A stretch of DNA of 35,866 nt, from NCBI GenBank assembly GCA_017861285.1, contig JAGFXO010000003.1:1-35866 (forward strand). Reading direction: 5' to 3'. Of this stretch, positions 7,423 to 15,997 are shown in pieces (within the stretch, counting starts at the first letter, position 1; every line of letters starts with the position of its first letter). The position numbers and the translations under genes are program-made. The notes under the pieces are model-generated. The model did no database searches and was not told the origin of the DNA. It was given only the letters and a program-made list of their open reading frames with translations. The stretch comes from Geobacteraceae bacterium (GTDB lineage Bacteria; Desulfobacterota; Desulfuromonadia; Geobacterales; Geobacteraceae).

Positions 7423-9690
7423 ATGACTGTTCAACCGCAAAACTTTCCCCATATTCTCTCCTGGATCGTAGAAGATAGCGGGCTGAAAACATTCCAGGTG
7501 GAAAACACCGTATCCCTCCTCAAGGAAGGCGCGACGGTTCCTTTCATCGCCCGCTACCGGAAAGAGCGCACCGGGGAACTGGACGAGGTGGCAATCCGCG
7601 ACATCGAAGAACGCCTTGCGTATTTTACCGAATTGGAAGACCGCAAGCTGACAGTGCTCAAATCCGTCGAAGAGCAGGGCAAGCTCACTCCCGAACTGAA
7701 GTCACGGATCGATACCACCCGGCAGAAGACCGAACTCGAGGATCTTTACCTTCCCTACAAACCGAAGCGGCGCACCAAGGCCACAATCGCCCGGGAACGG
7801 GGACTGGAGCCACTGGCCGACATCATTGCCTCACTGCAGTTTGTGGAGGGAACACCGGGAGAAGTCGCCATACCCTTCGTGGACGCGGAACGGGAGGTGC
7901 CCGATGCGGCGGCGGCCCTGGAGGGCGCCGGACATATCCTTGCGGAAAGGATTGCCGAAGACGCCGACTTGCGTGCTTTCGTCCGCCGCATGACCGTCGA
8001 AAAGGGTCTCATTTCCTCCCGGGTGGCGTCCGGCAAAAGGGAGACAGTCACCAAGTTCGAGATGTACTATGATTTCCAGGAGCCTCTCAAAGAAGCACCA
8101 TCCCACCGGATGCTCGCCATGCGCCGCGGGGAAAAGGAAGAGGTCCTGTTCCTTGCCATCATCGCCCCGGTGGAGGATATCCTTGCAGGGCTGAAGACCC
8201 GGACCATTACGAAGGAGACTATTTTCGGGACGATGCTGTCAAGCGTAGTCGAGGATTCCTATAAACGGCTCATGGCCCCATCCATCGAGGTGGAACTCCG
8301 GCTCGAATCGAAGCAGCGGGCTGAAGAAGAGGCCATCAGGGTGTTCGCCGAAAACCTGAGGAACCTGCTTCTGGCACCACCGGCGGGGAGCAAGCGGGTC
8401 CTGGGTATTGACCCGGGACTGCGGACCGGCTGCAAACTGGCGGCAGTGGACGGCACCGGCAGGTTTCTTGACCATGCCACCGTCTATCCCCACACCGGAG
8501 AAGAAAAGGCCAAAACAGCGAGGAAAGAATTACTGCGGCTCGTGGAGGTTTACCAAAGCGATATGATTGCCGTCGGCAACGGCACCGCCGGCAGGGAAAC
8601 GGAGAAATTTGTGCGTGATGCGTTGGCGGATTCGGGTAAGAAGCTTCCGGTCGTAATGGTAAGCGAGGCGGGCGCGAGCGTTTACTCCGCATCGGAAATC
8701 GCCCGCGAGGAATTCCCCGACCTCGATCTCACGGTGCGCGGCGCCATATCGATAGCAAGGCGGCTCCAGGATCCGCTTGCCGAACTGGTCAAGATCGATC
8801 CCAAAAGCATCGGCGTGGGGCAGTACCAGCACGACGTAAATCAGGCCTCGTTGAAAAAGGCCCTCGATGCAGTGGTGGAATCATGCGTCAACTATGTGGG
8901 GGTCGACTTGAATACCGCCTCCTGGGCACTGCTGTCCTATGTTTCCGGACTCGGTCCGGCCCTGGCTAAGGCAATCGTTCGCTACCGGGACGAAAACGGC
9001 GGCTTTCCATCCCGTCAGGCGTTACTGCAAGTTCCCCGTTTCGGCTCCAAAGCATTCGAACAGTCAGCCGGCTTTCTCCGCATCAGAGGTGGGGGCAACC
9101 CCCTCGACAACACCGCTGTTCATCCGGAGCGCTATCCTGTCGTGGAAACAATGGCCGCCGACCTCGGCGTCTCGCTGGCGGAGCTGGCCGCCGATCCGGT
9201 GATCGTATCACGCATCGACCTCTCCCGTTACGTAACCGATTCGGTCGGTTTGCCCACCCTGCGGGACATTATCGAGGAACTGAAAAAACCGGGACGCGAC
9301 CCGCGCCGGGAGTTCCAGGCAGCGGCCTTCCGCGATGACGTTTGCGAGATATCGGACCTCAGGGAAGGGATGGTACTGCAGGGTGTGGTGACGAATGTCA
9401 CCGCCTTTGGTGCCTTCGTCGACATCGGCGTGCATCAGGACGGCCTCGTGCATGTAAGCCACCTGGCGGACAGGTTCGTGAAAGACCCGAACGAGGCGGT
9501 CAGTGTCGGACAGATCGTCAGGGTGAAGGTGCTGACTGTTGACGGAGAAAGAAAGAGGATATCCCTCTCGATCCGTGAGGCGGAAGGCGGAATCCCGCAT
9601 CGGCAAAAAAGAGAAACAAAGACGGAACAGCCTGCCGGTATCGATCTGAGCATGCTGGAAAAGGCAGGGTTCAAAGTGCGGAAAAAATAG
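7423..9690 (+). CDS. tex: Tex-family RNA-binding transcription accessory protein
   Basis: 755 residues, the standard size of Tex. The N-terminal helical part carries VPFIARYRKERTGELDE. A YqgF-like RNase H fold starts near residue 326 (LGIDPGLRTGCKLA) and includes GNGTAGRETE. Helix-hairpin-helix motifs follow (VSGLGPALAKAIVRYR), and an S1 RNA-binding domain ends the protein (about 642-715; GMVLQGVVTNVTAFGAFVDIGVHQDGLVH). Tex binds nucleic acids and is tied to transcription and translation fidelity and to toxin expression in some bacteria. I chose ATG 7423, with AAAAGG eight bases upstream, over a GTG at 7414. It is monocistronic and converges on the deaminase gene. Confidence 0.97.
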   Translation: MTVQPQNFPHILSWIVEDSGLKTFQVENTVSLLKEGATVPFIARYRKERTGELDEVAIRDIEERLAYFTELEDRKLTVLKSVEEQGKLTPELKSRIDTTRQKTELEDLYLPYKPKRRTKATIARERGLEPLADIIASLQFVEGTPGEVAIPFVDAEREVPDAAAALEGAGHILAERIAEDADLRAFVRRMTVEKGLISSRVASGKRETVTKFEMYYDFQEPLKEAPSHRMLAMRRGEKEEVLFLAIIAPVEDILAGLKTRTITKETIFGTMLSSVVEDSYKRLMAPSIEVELRLESKQRAEEEAIRVFAENLRNLLLAPPAGSKRVLGIDPGLRTGCKLAAVDGTGRFLDHATVYPHTGEEKAKTARKELLRLVEVYQSDMIAVGNGTAGRETEKFVRDALADSGKKLPVVMVSEAGASVYSASEIAREEFPDLDLTVRGAISIARRLQDPLAELVKIDPKSIGVGQYQHDVNQASLKKALDAVVESCVNYVGVDLNTASWALLSYVSGLGPALAKAIVRYRDENGGFPSRQALLQVPRFGSKAFEQSAGFLRIRGGGNPLDNTAVHPERYPVVETMAADLGVSLAELAADPVIVSRIDLSRYVTDSVGLPTLRDIIEELKKPGRDPRREFQAAAFRDDVCEISDLREGMVLQGVVTNVTAFGAFVDIGVHQDGLVHVSHLADRFVKDPNEAVSVGQIVRVKVLTVDGERKRISLSIREAEGGIPHRQKRETKTEQPAGIDLSMLEKAGFKVRKK

Positions 9691-9712
9691 CAGGGTCAGC
9701 ATGGCCGCACGA

Positions 9713-9730
9713 CTGACAAAGGGTTGTCAG
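9713..9730. repeat. 7-bp inverted repeat between convergent genes
   Basis: CTGACAA (9713-9719) and TTGTCAG (9724-9730) surround a 4-base loop between tex and the deaminase. No T-run follows on either strand, so it is at best a weak or factor-assisted terminator. Confidence 0.4.
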
Positions 9731-9754
9731 GAGGATTTGCCGGAAGCGCCGGAT

Positions 9755-10345
9755 TCACCTGCGCGGGCTATAAATCATGCCCTCGCATTCACGGTAATCC
9801 CTGAGAGATCGAACGGCCTCATCCCTGCAGACATCCCGCACGACCGAAATTCCCCGGCGCTCTAGCGCGTCGACCCATGCAGGGGGTTTTTCCCCTTCAT
9901 CAAACCCGATGCGCTCCACATCCTCTCCCCTCGCACCACATGCAAGCCTGCGTATTCCGGACCACTGCAGTGCCCCGAGACACATGGCGCAGGGCTCCGC
10001 GCTCGCCACCAGTTCACACGGGCCAACCCCCTCCGCACCGAGATCAAAGGTGCCCGCCTTTGCCTGGGCAAGGATCATTGCCACGATTTCCGCATGGAGT
10101 ATCGAGCAGTTTCCTGAAACCACGAGGTTTACCCCGGCCGCCAGCAATGACCGGTCTCTCATGTCGAATATTGCCGCTCCGAACGGTCCGCCGGTCCCAT
10201 TCTCCACATTGAGCCGGGAAAGTTCGATGACGAGACGCATTCTCTCATCGACGGTTGGATATGTGCGTTCTGCTCTTGACAGGAATTTTTCCAGCCAATC
10301 AGGGAGTCTCACTGCAAGCGTCGGGTATGTCATTGCAATTTCCAT
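9755..10345 (-). CDS. Nucleoside/cytidine deaminase-fold protein
   Basis: 196 residues with the zinc site of the cytidine deaminase superfamily: HAE (84-86; H ligand, catalytic E) and EPCAMC (C119 and C122). The glycine-rich GGPFGAAI block near 52-59 matches the guanine/tRNA-adenosine deaminase branch. It lacks the usual TadA length and C-terminal helix, so a free-base or nucleoside deaminase is more likely; the substrate cannot be read. Its ATG at 10345 directly abuts the terC stop codon, implying translational coupling; an alternative start is 10333. It is the last gene of the manganese-riboswitch operon, an unusual place for a deaminase. Confidence 0.88.
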   Translation of the reverse strand: MEIAMTYPTLAVRLPDWLEKFLSRAERTYPTVDERMRLVIELSRLNVENGTGGPFGAAIFDMRDRSLLAAGVNLVVSGNCSILHAEIVAMILAQAKAGTFDLGAEGVGPCELVASAEPCAMCLGALQWSGIRRLACGARGEDVERIGFDEGEKPPAWVDALERRGISVVRDVCRDEAVRSLRDYRECEGMIYSPRR

Positions 10346-11119
10346 TTATTCCATCTTTTCCAGGGCCTTTTCGGCTTCATCCTCGCTGTATGCGTGGCGA
10401 AGGTGGACCGGTTTGACCTCGCGGTGGCGGACCCGGATGTTGAGCATTTCCACGGCAACGGAAAAGAACATGGCAAAGTAGATATATCCCTTGGGGATAT
10501 GCATCTCCAGCCCGTCGCCGATAAGCGCCACCCCGATCAGGATGAGAAAACTCAGCGCCAGAATCTTTATGGTGGGGTGCCGGTCTACAAACGCCGAAAC
10601 CTTGCCCGCAAAGATCATCATGAAGCCGACAGCAATGATGACCGCCGTAATCATGATCCACAATTGCCTCGCCATACCGATCGCGGTAATGATCGAGTCG
10701 AGGGAAAAGACGATATCGAGGAGCATGATCTGCACCATCATGGCTGCAAACGACGTCGCGGTGCGGAGGGAAACATGGCCCTCTTCCCCTTCCAGCTTTT
10801 CATGAATTTCCAGGGTACTTTTCCCGAGCAGAAAGAGCCCGCCTACAATGAGAATGAGATCCCGTCCCGAAATCTCGGTGCCGGGCACGGAAAAGAGGGG
10901 CGTTGTCAAACCCATCAGCCAGGTGAGGGAGAGGAGCAGGGCAATCCGGGAGAACATCGCGAATCCCAGCCCGATAATGCGTGCTTTTGACTGCTGCTCC
11001 GCAGGGAGTTTTCCCGTGAGGATGGAAATAAAGATTATGTTGTCGATTCCCAGCACGATTTCGAGTGCCGTGAGAGTTGCAAGCGCGGCAAGTGATTCGG
11101 GGTTAAGCAGAAATTCCAT
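10346..11119 (-). CDS. TerC-family integral membrane protein (probable metal exporter)
   Basis: 257 residues with about seven hydrophobic helices. TerC hallmarks are the acidic membrane motifs ALEIVLGIDNIIFI (D26) and LLDIVFSLDSIITAIGMA. Family members (Alx in E. coli; YceF and YkoY in Bacillus) are linked to manganese export and to exoenzyme metalation. The ATG has AGGAGG four bases before it. It lies third in an operon that starts with a yybP-ykoY riboswitch, the same regulatory pairing known for TerC genes, which strongly supports a manganese role here. The C-terminal ~25 residues are a hydrophilic tail. Confidence 0.93.
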   Translation of the reverse strand: MEFLLNPESLAALATLTALEIVLGIDNIIFISILTGKLPAEQQSKARIIGLGFAMFSRIALLLSLTWLMGLTTPLFSVPGTEISGRDLILIVGGLFLLGKSTLEIHEKLEGEEGHVSLRTATSFAAMMVQIMLLDIVFSLDSIITAIGMARQLWIMITAVIIAVGFMMIFAGKVSAFVDRHPTIKILALSFLILIGVALIGDGLEMHIPKGYIYFAMFFSVAVEMLNIRVRHREVKPVHLRHAYSEDEAEKALEKME

Positions 11120-11158
11120 GTAGCCTCCTGATTATGAAGTAAGAAAAAAATGGAAATT

Positions 11159-12463
11159 TCAAGTCTTTCTGACAATTCTGACCTTGACGATGGATGTTGC
11201 CTTGACCTGCTCACAGATGATCCAGAAGCCCCTGAAATCTATTCTTTCCCCTTTTTCTGGAAACCTGCCGAGCTCGTCCAGTATCAGGCCCGACAGGGTA
11301 TCGTACATGAGCGGCCTGTCAATTTTCACCTCGAGGAGCTCTTCCAGGTCATTGATGGAAATCAGCGCGTCAACCAGAAGGCTTCCGTCAGCAAGTTTCT
11401 GCACCCGGCGCAGTTCATCCACATCATGCTCATCCTCTATCTCTCCGACCAGTTCCTCCAGCATGTCCTCCGTAGTGACGAGGCCGCTGATGCTTCCGTA
11501 TTCATCGACAACCAGAGCCATATGAACCCTTTTCTGCTGCATCTCTTTCAGCAGATCGCTGGCCTTCTTGTTTTCAGGAACATAAAATGGCGCACGAACG
11601 ATACTGTTGAGATCAAAATCCGGCCTGACTGCAGCACGCCCCAGGATAAAATCCTTGCTGTGGATGAAACCGACAATATTCTCGATATTATCGCGATAAA
11701 CCGGATAGCGGGAATACATATTTTCCCGGATCATCCTGATTATTTCTTCTTTCGGCAGACTAAGATCAAGCGCCACCATCCTGTGCCTGGGAACCATGAT
11801 CTCGCTGACATGGGTGTGGGTGAAATCGAGCATATTTTCAAAAAACTTGCGTTCGATACCGGTAAGAGCCCCGCTTTCACCGCCCTCCTGGACGATGTGA
11901 CGAACCTCTTCCCGTGAGATAAAGTCCTGTCCGGGCTCCACCTTTATGCCGAGGAGAGCCAGAACCGCCTTGTTCGAGATGGTAAGAAACTTGACCGCAA
12001 TACCCCCCGCAACAGCGAAATAATGGATGGGTTTGGCAACTGCCAGGGCCATTCTGTCCGCATACTGCAAGCCGATCGTCTTTGGGGCAAGTTCACCGAG
12101 GATCAGAGAAAAGTAGGAAACGAAGAAGACCATCGCCCCGATGGCAATCGGCTCGGCGCCTTTGCTGATAAACTCTACGGGTACCCCCGCGAGTACCGGT
12201 TCCAGGTATTGCACCGCCGTGGCTCCACCAACTGCCGAAGCCAGCGAACCCACAAGCGTCACCCCTATCTGGACGGTTGCGAGAAACCGGTGGGAATCGG
12301 TCTGGAGCTGGTCCACAATTTTTGCCCGGGGGTCTCCGATGGCAATGAGCCGGGCTATCCTGCCCTTTCGCGCGGAAATGATCGCCAGTTCCGAGCCCGC
12401 AAAAAATCCGTTTGCCAGAATGAGCACAAAAATCAGCAGCAGTTCAAGACCTATCGAGTCCAA
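11159..12463 (-). CDS. CNNM/CorC-HlyC family membrane protein with CBS pair
   Basis: 434 residues in the order CNNM transmembrane domain (DUF21, about 1-190; NGFFAGSELAIISARKGRI near the start), a CBS pair (about 205-335; EIMVPRHRM and VVDEYGSISGLVTTEDMLEELVGEI), and a CorC/HlyC C-terminal domain (about 350-434). The family carries or regulates Mg2+, Co2+ and related divalent cations, with nucleotide sensing by CBS. The start is a TTG with AGGAGG eight bases upstream; the nearer ATG runs into a stop in another frame. It lies 37 bases after UPF0182 and 39 bases before terC, so it belongs to the metal-responsive operon. Confidence 0.93.
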   Translation of the reverse strand: MDSIGLELLLIFVLILANGFFAGSELAIISARKGRIARLIAIGDPRAKIVDQLQTDSHRFLATVQIGVTLVGSLASAVGGATAVQYLEPVLAGVPVEFISKGAEPIAIGAMVFFVSYFSLILGELAPKTIGLQYADRMALAVAKPIHYFAVAGGIAVKFLTISNKAVLALLGIKVEPGQDFISREEVRHIVQEGGESGALTGIERKFFENMLDFTHTHVSEIMVPRHRMVALDLSLPKEEIIRMIRENMYSRYPVYRDNIENIVGFIHSKDFILGRAAVRPDFDLNSIVRAPFYVPENKKASDLLKEMQQKRVHMALVVDEYGSISGLVTTEDMLEELVGEIEDEHDVDELRRVQKLADGSLLVDALISINDLEELLEVKIDRPLMYDTLSGLILDELGRFPEKGERIDFRGFWIICEQVKATSIVKVRIVRKT

Positions 12464-12500
12464 TCAGCCATCCTCCTGTTGCGCAAGATTGCTAAAAAAG

Positions 12501-15182
12501 TCATTGCGCCATCTGCTTCAATATCTGCTGCAGCTTGCGCAGTTCCTCTCCATAGCCTGCCCAGTCTCCCTGCCGCTGCAGTTCCGTCGCCCTTTCGAAT
12601 ATCCTCATTGCCTCCCTGGCAAGCCCCGGTCCCGTTACCGCAGCTTTCCCGTCCGCAGTCACCGGGGTAGAGGGAGCAATTTTTTTACCACCAAAAAGTT
12701 TCTGCAAGGCAAGCTCAAGGTTATCCTCCATGACCACTTCATTGCCGAAAGCGACGATGACCCTGCGCAATTCGGGAAGACCTGCCTTGTCCGCCGCCGC
12801 AAGATAGAGCGGCTGTACGTAGAGGAGAGATTTTTCGATCGGAATCACCAGCATACTGCCCCGTATTACCTCGGAGCCTCGCTGGCTCCATAAAGTCAGC
12901 TGCTGGGAAATATATGAATCCTGGTTAATGCGCGCGTCGATCTGTTTCGGGCCGTATATCAGCCGATCCCTCGGGAAGGTGTAGGCAAGGAGCTTTCCGT
13001 AATTGGGCTCGTCACACCTGGCCGTCAGCCATGCAGCAAGGTTGTCCCTTTTCGCCGGGGTAAAGGGGAGAAGCAGGATGTATTCCTCCTTCTTTTCGCC
13101 CGGGAGTTTCATGATGGTGTAATAGGGCTCCATCATCTTTTCGCCTACAACCGGAACCTCCCACAGGTTTTCCTTGTTGTAGAAGACCTTCGGATCAGTC
13201 ATGTGATAGGCGGCGAACATGGAAGCCTGTATCTGCAGAAATTGGTGCGGATAGCGGATATGCCGCTTCAAACCCTCGGGCAAGGCAGCGATCGGCTTGA
13301 AGAGTTTAGGGAATATCCGGGCATAGGCCTTTATGATCACATCGTCGGGATCGCTGATGTAAAAGTCAAGGGTGCCGTCATACGCATCGACAACCACCTT
13401 CACCGAGTTCCTCATGTAATTGATACCCCTGCTGATCGGTTTCGAGTAGGGAAGCCGGTTTGAAACGGTGTAGGCGTCGATCATCCATTTGAGCCTGCCG
13501 TCATCGGCAACGACCATATAGGGATCCGAGTCATAGGTGAGAAAAGGGGCGACGGTTTTGATCCGTTCGCCGATATTCCGATAGTACAGGACGCGGCTCT
13601 CCCGGGTTATGTCGGAAGAGAGAAGTATTTTTTCCGTTTTGAACCGGATTGCGAACATGGTTTTTCTGAGAAATGAATCGAGGAGAACCCCACCCTCCCC
13701 GGCATACGTAGTGTTGATGTTCCCGGACGCGGTGGGATAGCTGAATTCCGGGACCTTCGTCCTGACGATGACGTATTCGTTGGAAAGCTCGCCGTAATAG
13801 ATCTCCGGTCTGGAGACCTTGATATCCGCCAGGCTGACGGCGGGTATGTCTTTCACGAAAAACTCTGGGAGCCCTTCCTGGCTGATCCTGCTCACCGGCC
13901 CGAAAGTGAGGCCGTTTCCATGGGTGAAGATCAGGCGCTCATTGATCCAGTTCCTGCTGGGCAGATCGCTGTATGAGAGCTCACGCGGTGAAAGCATAAC
14001 TTGCGTGTACTGGCCGTTCACCGTATACCTGTCATTGTCCACATCGAAAAATTTGTAATAGGTCCGTATCTGCTGCAGCTGACTGTAGGTCCTGAGAAGG
14101 GGGGCATGGTCCCAGAGACGGATATTCTTGATGGTGGCCGCATTGTTGGTTATGTCCGTCGCGGCAAGCTTGTAATCCACGTCGAAGGGGATGGCCTCGA
14201 TCCTGTCCAGGTTATACCCCATGCGCGTAAATCTTATATTATGTTCTATGTAGGGCATTTCGAGAGCAAGTTCATTGGGCGCGACCTTGAATTTCTGCAA
14301 AAAAGCGGGATATGCTTTTATGCCGATCCCATACACCAGAAAAACTACCGCGGGAGCCAAGAGAGCCCTGCGCCAGTACCCTTTCCATATGACCGCTGCG
14401 AGGAAAACCGCGGCAGCGGGAGTAAGGATTGCCAGTAAACGATATGCCTGGAGCCGGGCATTTACGTCGGCGTACCCTGCGCCATGTACCGCACCGCCAC
14501 CCGAAAACAGGAGGCGGAACGAGTCCAGGTAGAAACCCGCCGAAACCGCAAGCATGAAAAGCCCTGCCAGGATTGCGGCATGTTTTCTTACTTTTGCGTC
14601 AATGTTCGGTCCCCTCGGCGAAATCGAAATACCGCCCCGCATATAGTACATCGCCAGGATCATTACCATCGTTGCAAACACCAGGAAGCTCAATGAGGAT
14701 TGCAGCATTTCCAGGAGCGGCAGGCTGAACAGGTAGAAACCGAGATCTTTCCCCACTATGGGATCGCTTGTTCCGACGGCAATCCTGTTCTGGAAGAGGA
14801 GGACTTTTTCCCAGTGAACGGAGCCCCACTGTCCGGCAAAGAGAGCAAGGACAGCCGCAGCAAGAATACTGAGCGGTTTCACGAGCAGCGAGGCTTCATT
14901 CATCTTGAACTGATAAATTGTCCGGCCTTCCATGAAAATATTTGCCTGGGGGAATTTTGCCCTGTTCGCAACAACGGTATTGACCAGGACAAAAGCGAGG
15001 GTAAACAGTGCGAAAAGGGCCCCGGCACCGGCCTTGGCAAGCAGGGTTGTCGTGAATACGGACCTGAATCCGGTCTCCACGAAGAACAGCCAGTCCGTAT
15101 ACAGATTGACGAGGGAGAAGATGAACGGAAGAATCATAAAAATAACGAGAAACAGAATAACTACCTTTTTTCGTCTCAACAT
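12501..15182 (-). CDS. UPF0182-family large membrane protein
   Basis: 893 residues. The N-terminal third contains about seven hydrophobic spans (MLRRKKVVILFLVIFMILPF at the start). The remainder is a large extracytoplasmic region with family features such as RNWINERLIFTHGNG and WLTARCDEPNYGKLLAYTFP. It ends in a short Gln/Leu-rich helical tail typical of UPF0182. The function of the family is unknown. The ATG has GGAGG six bases before it. It is the first gene behind a manganese riboswitch and is followed by a CNNM protein and TerC, suggesting a role at the membrane under metal excess. That is inference from the operon. Confidence 0.92.
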   Translation of the reverse strand: MLRRKKVVILFLVIFMILPFIFSLVNLYTDWLFFVETGFRSVFTTTLLAKAGAGALFALFTLAFVLVNTVVANRAKFPQANIFMEGRTIYQFKMNEASLLVKPLSILAAAVLALFAGQWGSVHWEKVLLFQNRIAVGTSDPIVGKDLGFYLFSLPLLEMLQSSLSFLVFATMVMILAMYYMRGGISISPRGPNIDAKVRKHAAILAGLFMLAVSAGFYLDSFRLLFSGGGAVHGAGYADVNARLQAYRLLAILTPAAAVFLAAVIWKGYWRRALLAPAVVFLVYGIGIKAYPAFLQKFKVAPNELALEMPYIEHNIRFTRMGYNLDRIEAIPFDVDYKLAATDITNNAATIKNIRLWDHAPLLRTYSQLQQIRTYYKFFDVDNDRYTVNGQYTQVMLSPRELSYSDLPSRNWINERLIFTHGNGLTFGPVSRISQEGLPEFFVKDIPAVSLADIKVSRPEIYYGELSNEYVIVRTKVPEFSYPTASGNINTTYAGEGGVLLDSFLRKTMFAIRFKTEKILLSSDITRESRVLYYRNIGERIKTVAPFLTYDSDPYMVVADDGRLKWMIDAYTVSNRLPYSKPISRGINYMRNSVKVVVDAYDGTLDFYISDPDDVIIKAYARIFPKLFKPIAALPEGLKRHIRYPHQFLQIQASMFAAYHMTDPKVFYNKENLWEVPVVGEKMMEPYYTIMKLPGEKKEEYILLLPFTPAKRDNLAAWLTARCDEPNYGKLLAYTFPRDRLIYGPKQIDARINQDSYISQQLTLWSQRGSEVIRGSMLVIPIEKSLLYVQPLYLAAADKAGLPELRRVIVAFGNEVVMEDNLELALQKLFGGKKIAPSTPVTADGKAAVTGPGLAREAMRIFERATELQRQGDWAGYGEELRKLQQILKQMAQ

Positions 15183-15250
15183 CGCATTCCTCCAGACTGA
15201 TGCATTTTCGGTGTCCTGATGGACATATGCTTTTCAGCTTACCACACCAG

Positions 15251-15399
15251 GGTATAAAAAAAGACCTTTACCTTTGGCATCAGCACCCAAGATAAAGGTC
15301 TTGCTTGCGAAATCAACGCCCCCTGCCCGGGCTCGAAAGCCGTATTGACGGGCCGGAAGTCAGCCTTTTCTCCGGCTGATAGCTACTCCCCTTTACAGG
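15251..15399 (-). ncRNA. yybP-ykoY (Mn2+) riboswitch with terminator
   Basis: On the minus strand the RNA begins near 15398 and contains the class signature GGGGAGTAGC (15382-15391). It continues with a TCAGCC/GGCTGA hairpin, a CCGTCAATAC segment, a GGCT-TTCG-AGCC stem-loop (15330-15341), and GGGCGTTGATTTC with CAAGACC at its 3' side. TAAAGG (15390-15395) can pair with CCTTTA (15293-15298) as the closing stem. Alternatively AAGACCTTTA (15293-15302) pairs with TAAAGGTCTT (15261-15270), followed by T7, an intrinsic terminator. The two pairings exclude one another, so metal binding should allow read-through. UPF0182 starts about 70 bases downstream. Known riboswitches of this class turn genes on with manganese. 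Confidence 0.87.
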
Positions 15400-15404
15400 C
15401 AGCG

Positions 15405-15434
15405 AGATTACCGTGAACAGGAAAACCTTGTCAA
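15405..15434 (-). promoter_or_regulatory. Promoter of the Mn-riboswitch operon
   Basis: On the minus strand, TTGACA (15429-15434) and TAATCT (15405-15410) are 18 bases apart. The predicted start near 15398 falls just upstream of the riboswitch aptamer. Confidence 0.75.
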
Positions 15435-15464
15435 GCCATTTTTCTTCTCCCGGGACGGGGGAAA

Positions 15465-15947
15465 TCATCGTATTTCCTGGGCGGAACCGGTAAACGAGAT
15501 CCCCTGGCCGGAATAGGTGCCTATCATGAGCGATTCAACGACAGGCGCATTGACCTCCCTGTCCGCCCGCCACCTGACGATGAAACTGGCGCCGAATCCA
15601 CCGCTCGTATCACGTTCCTTGATGAAAAAACTGGAAGATGCGAGAGGTTTCAGGGAAAACGGCTTCTGTACCATTCTTCGTACCAGTTTGCCGTTCGAAT
15701 CATAGTAATCCACCGATACCACGGTGATCGGATTCGACATGTCCGCATTGCGCACGCTCAGTGTTGCCGCCAGATTGAAAGGCGCGGCCCTGTCGCCGAT
15801 ATACACATGTGAATACGTCGGCACGTAGAGGGCCTGCCCCCGGGATAACCGCACCTCCGCAAAACAGCAGTCATATGACAAAACAGGGATTGCAAGGCCG
15901 ATCAGGAGGAGAAACAGCGTGTGTAACATCCGACGGGTTGAGTACAT
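15465..15947 (-). CDS. DUF3124-family secreted protein
   Basis: 160 residues with an N-terminal signal peptide (basic MYSTRRM, then LFLLLIGLAIPVL) and a mature part that matches DUF3124 as I know it (QALYVPTYSHVYIGD, LAATLSVRNAD, VRWRAD). Function unknown; predicted periplasmic. I preferred the ATG at 15947, with AGGGG seven bases before it, over the longer in-frame start at 16001, since the shorter form begins at the signal peptide. It lies about 50 bases after the Kef-type antiporter and is probably co-transcribed with it. Confidence 0.8.
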   Translation of the reverse strand: MYSTRRMLHTLFLLLIGLAIPVLSYDCCFAEVRLSRGQALYVPTYSHVYIGDRAAPFNLAATLSVRNADMSNPITVVSVDYYDSNGKLVRRMVQKPFSLKPLASSSFFIKERDTSGGFGASFIVRWRADREVNAPVVESLMIGTYSGQGISFTGSAQEIR

Positions 15948-15997
15948 GTCATCCCCTTTCTCCGGCAAAGAAGGCTTTCCGCCATCTTCCAGCCGGA

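Noticed and set aside
15251-15399. c-di-GMP or fluoride riboswitch
   Set aside because: The GGGGAGTAGC signature, GGGCGTTGA segment and the TerC gene fit the manganese class instead; motifs of the other classes are missing.
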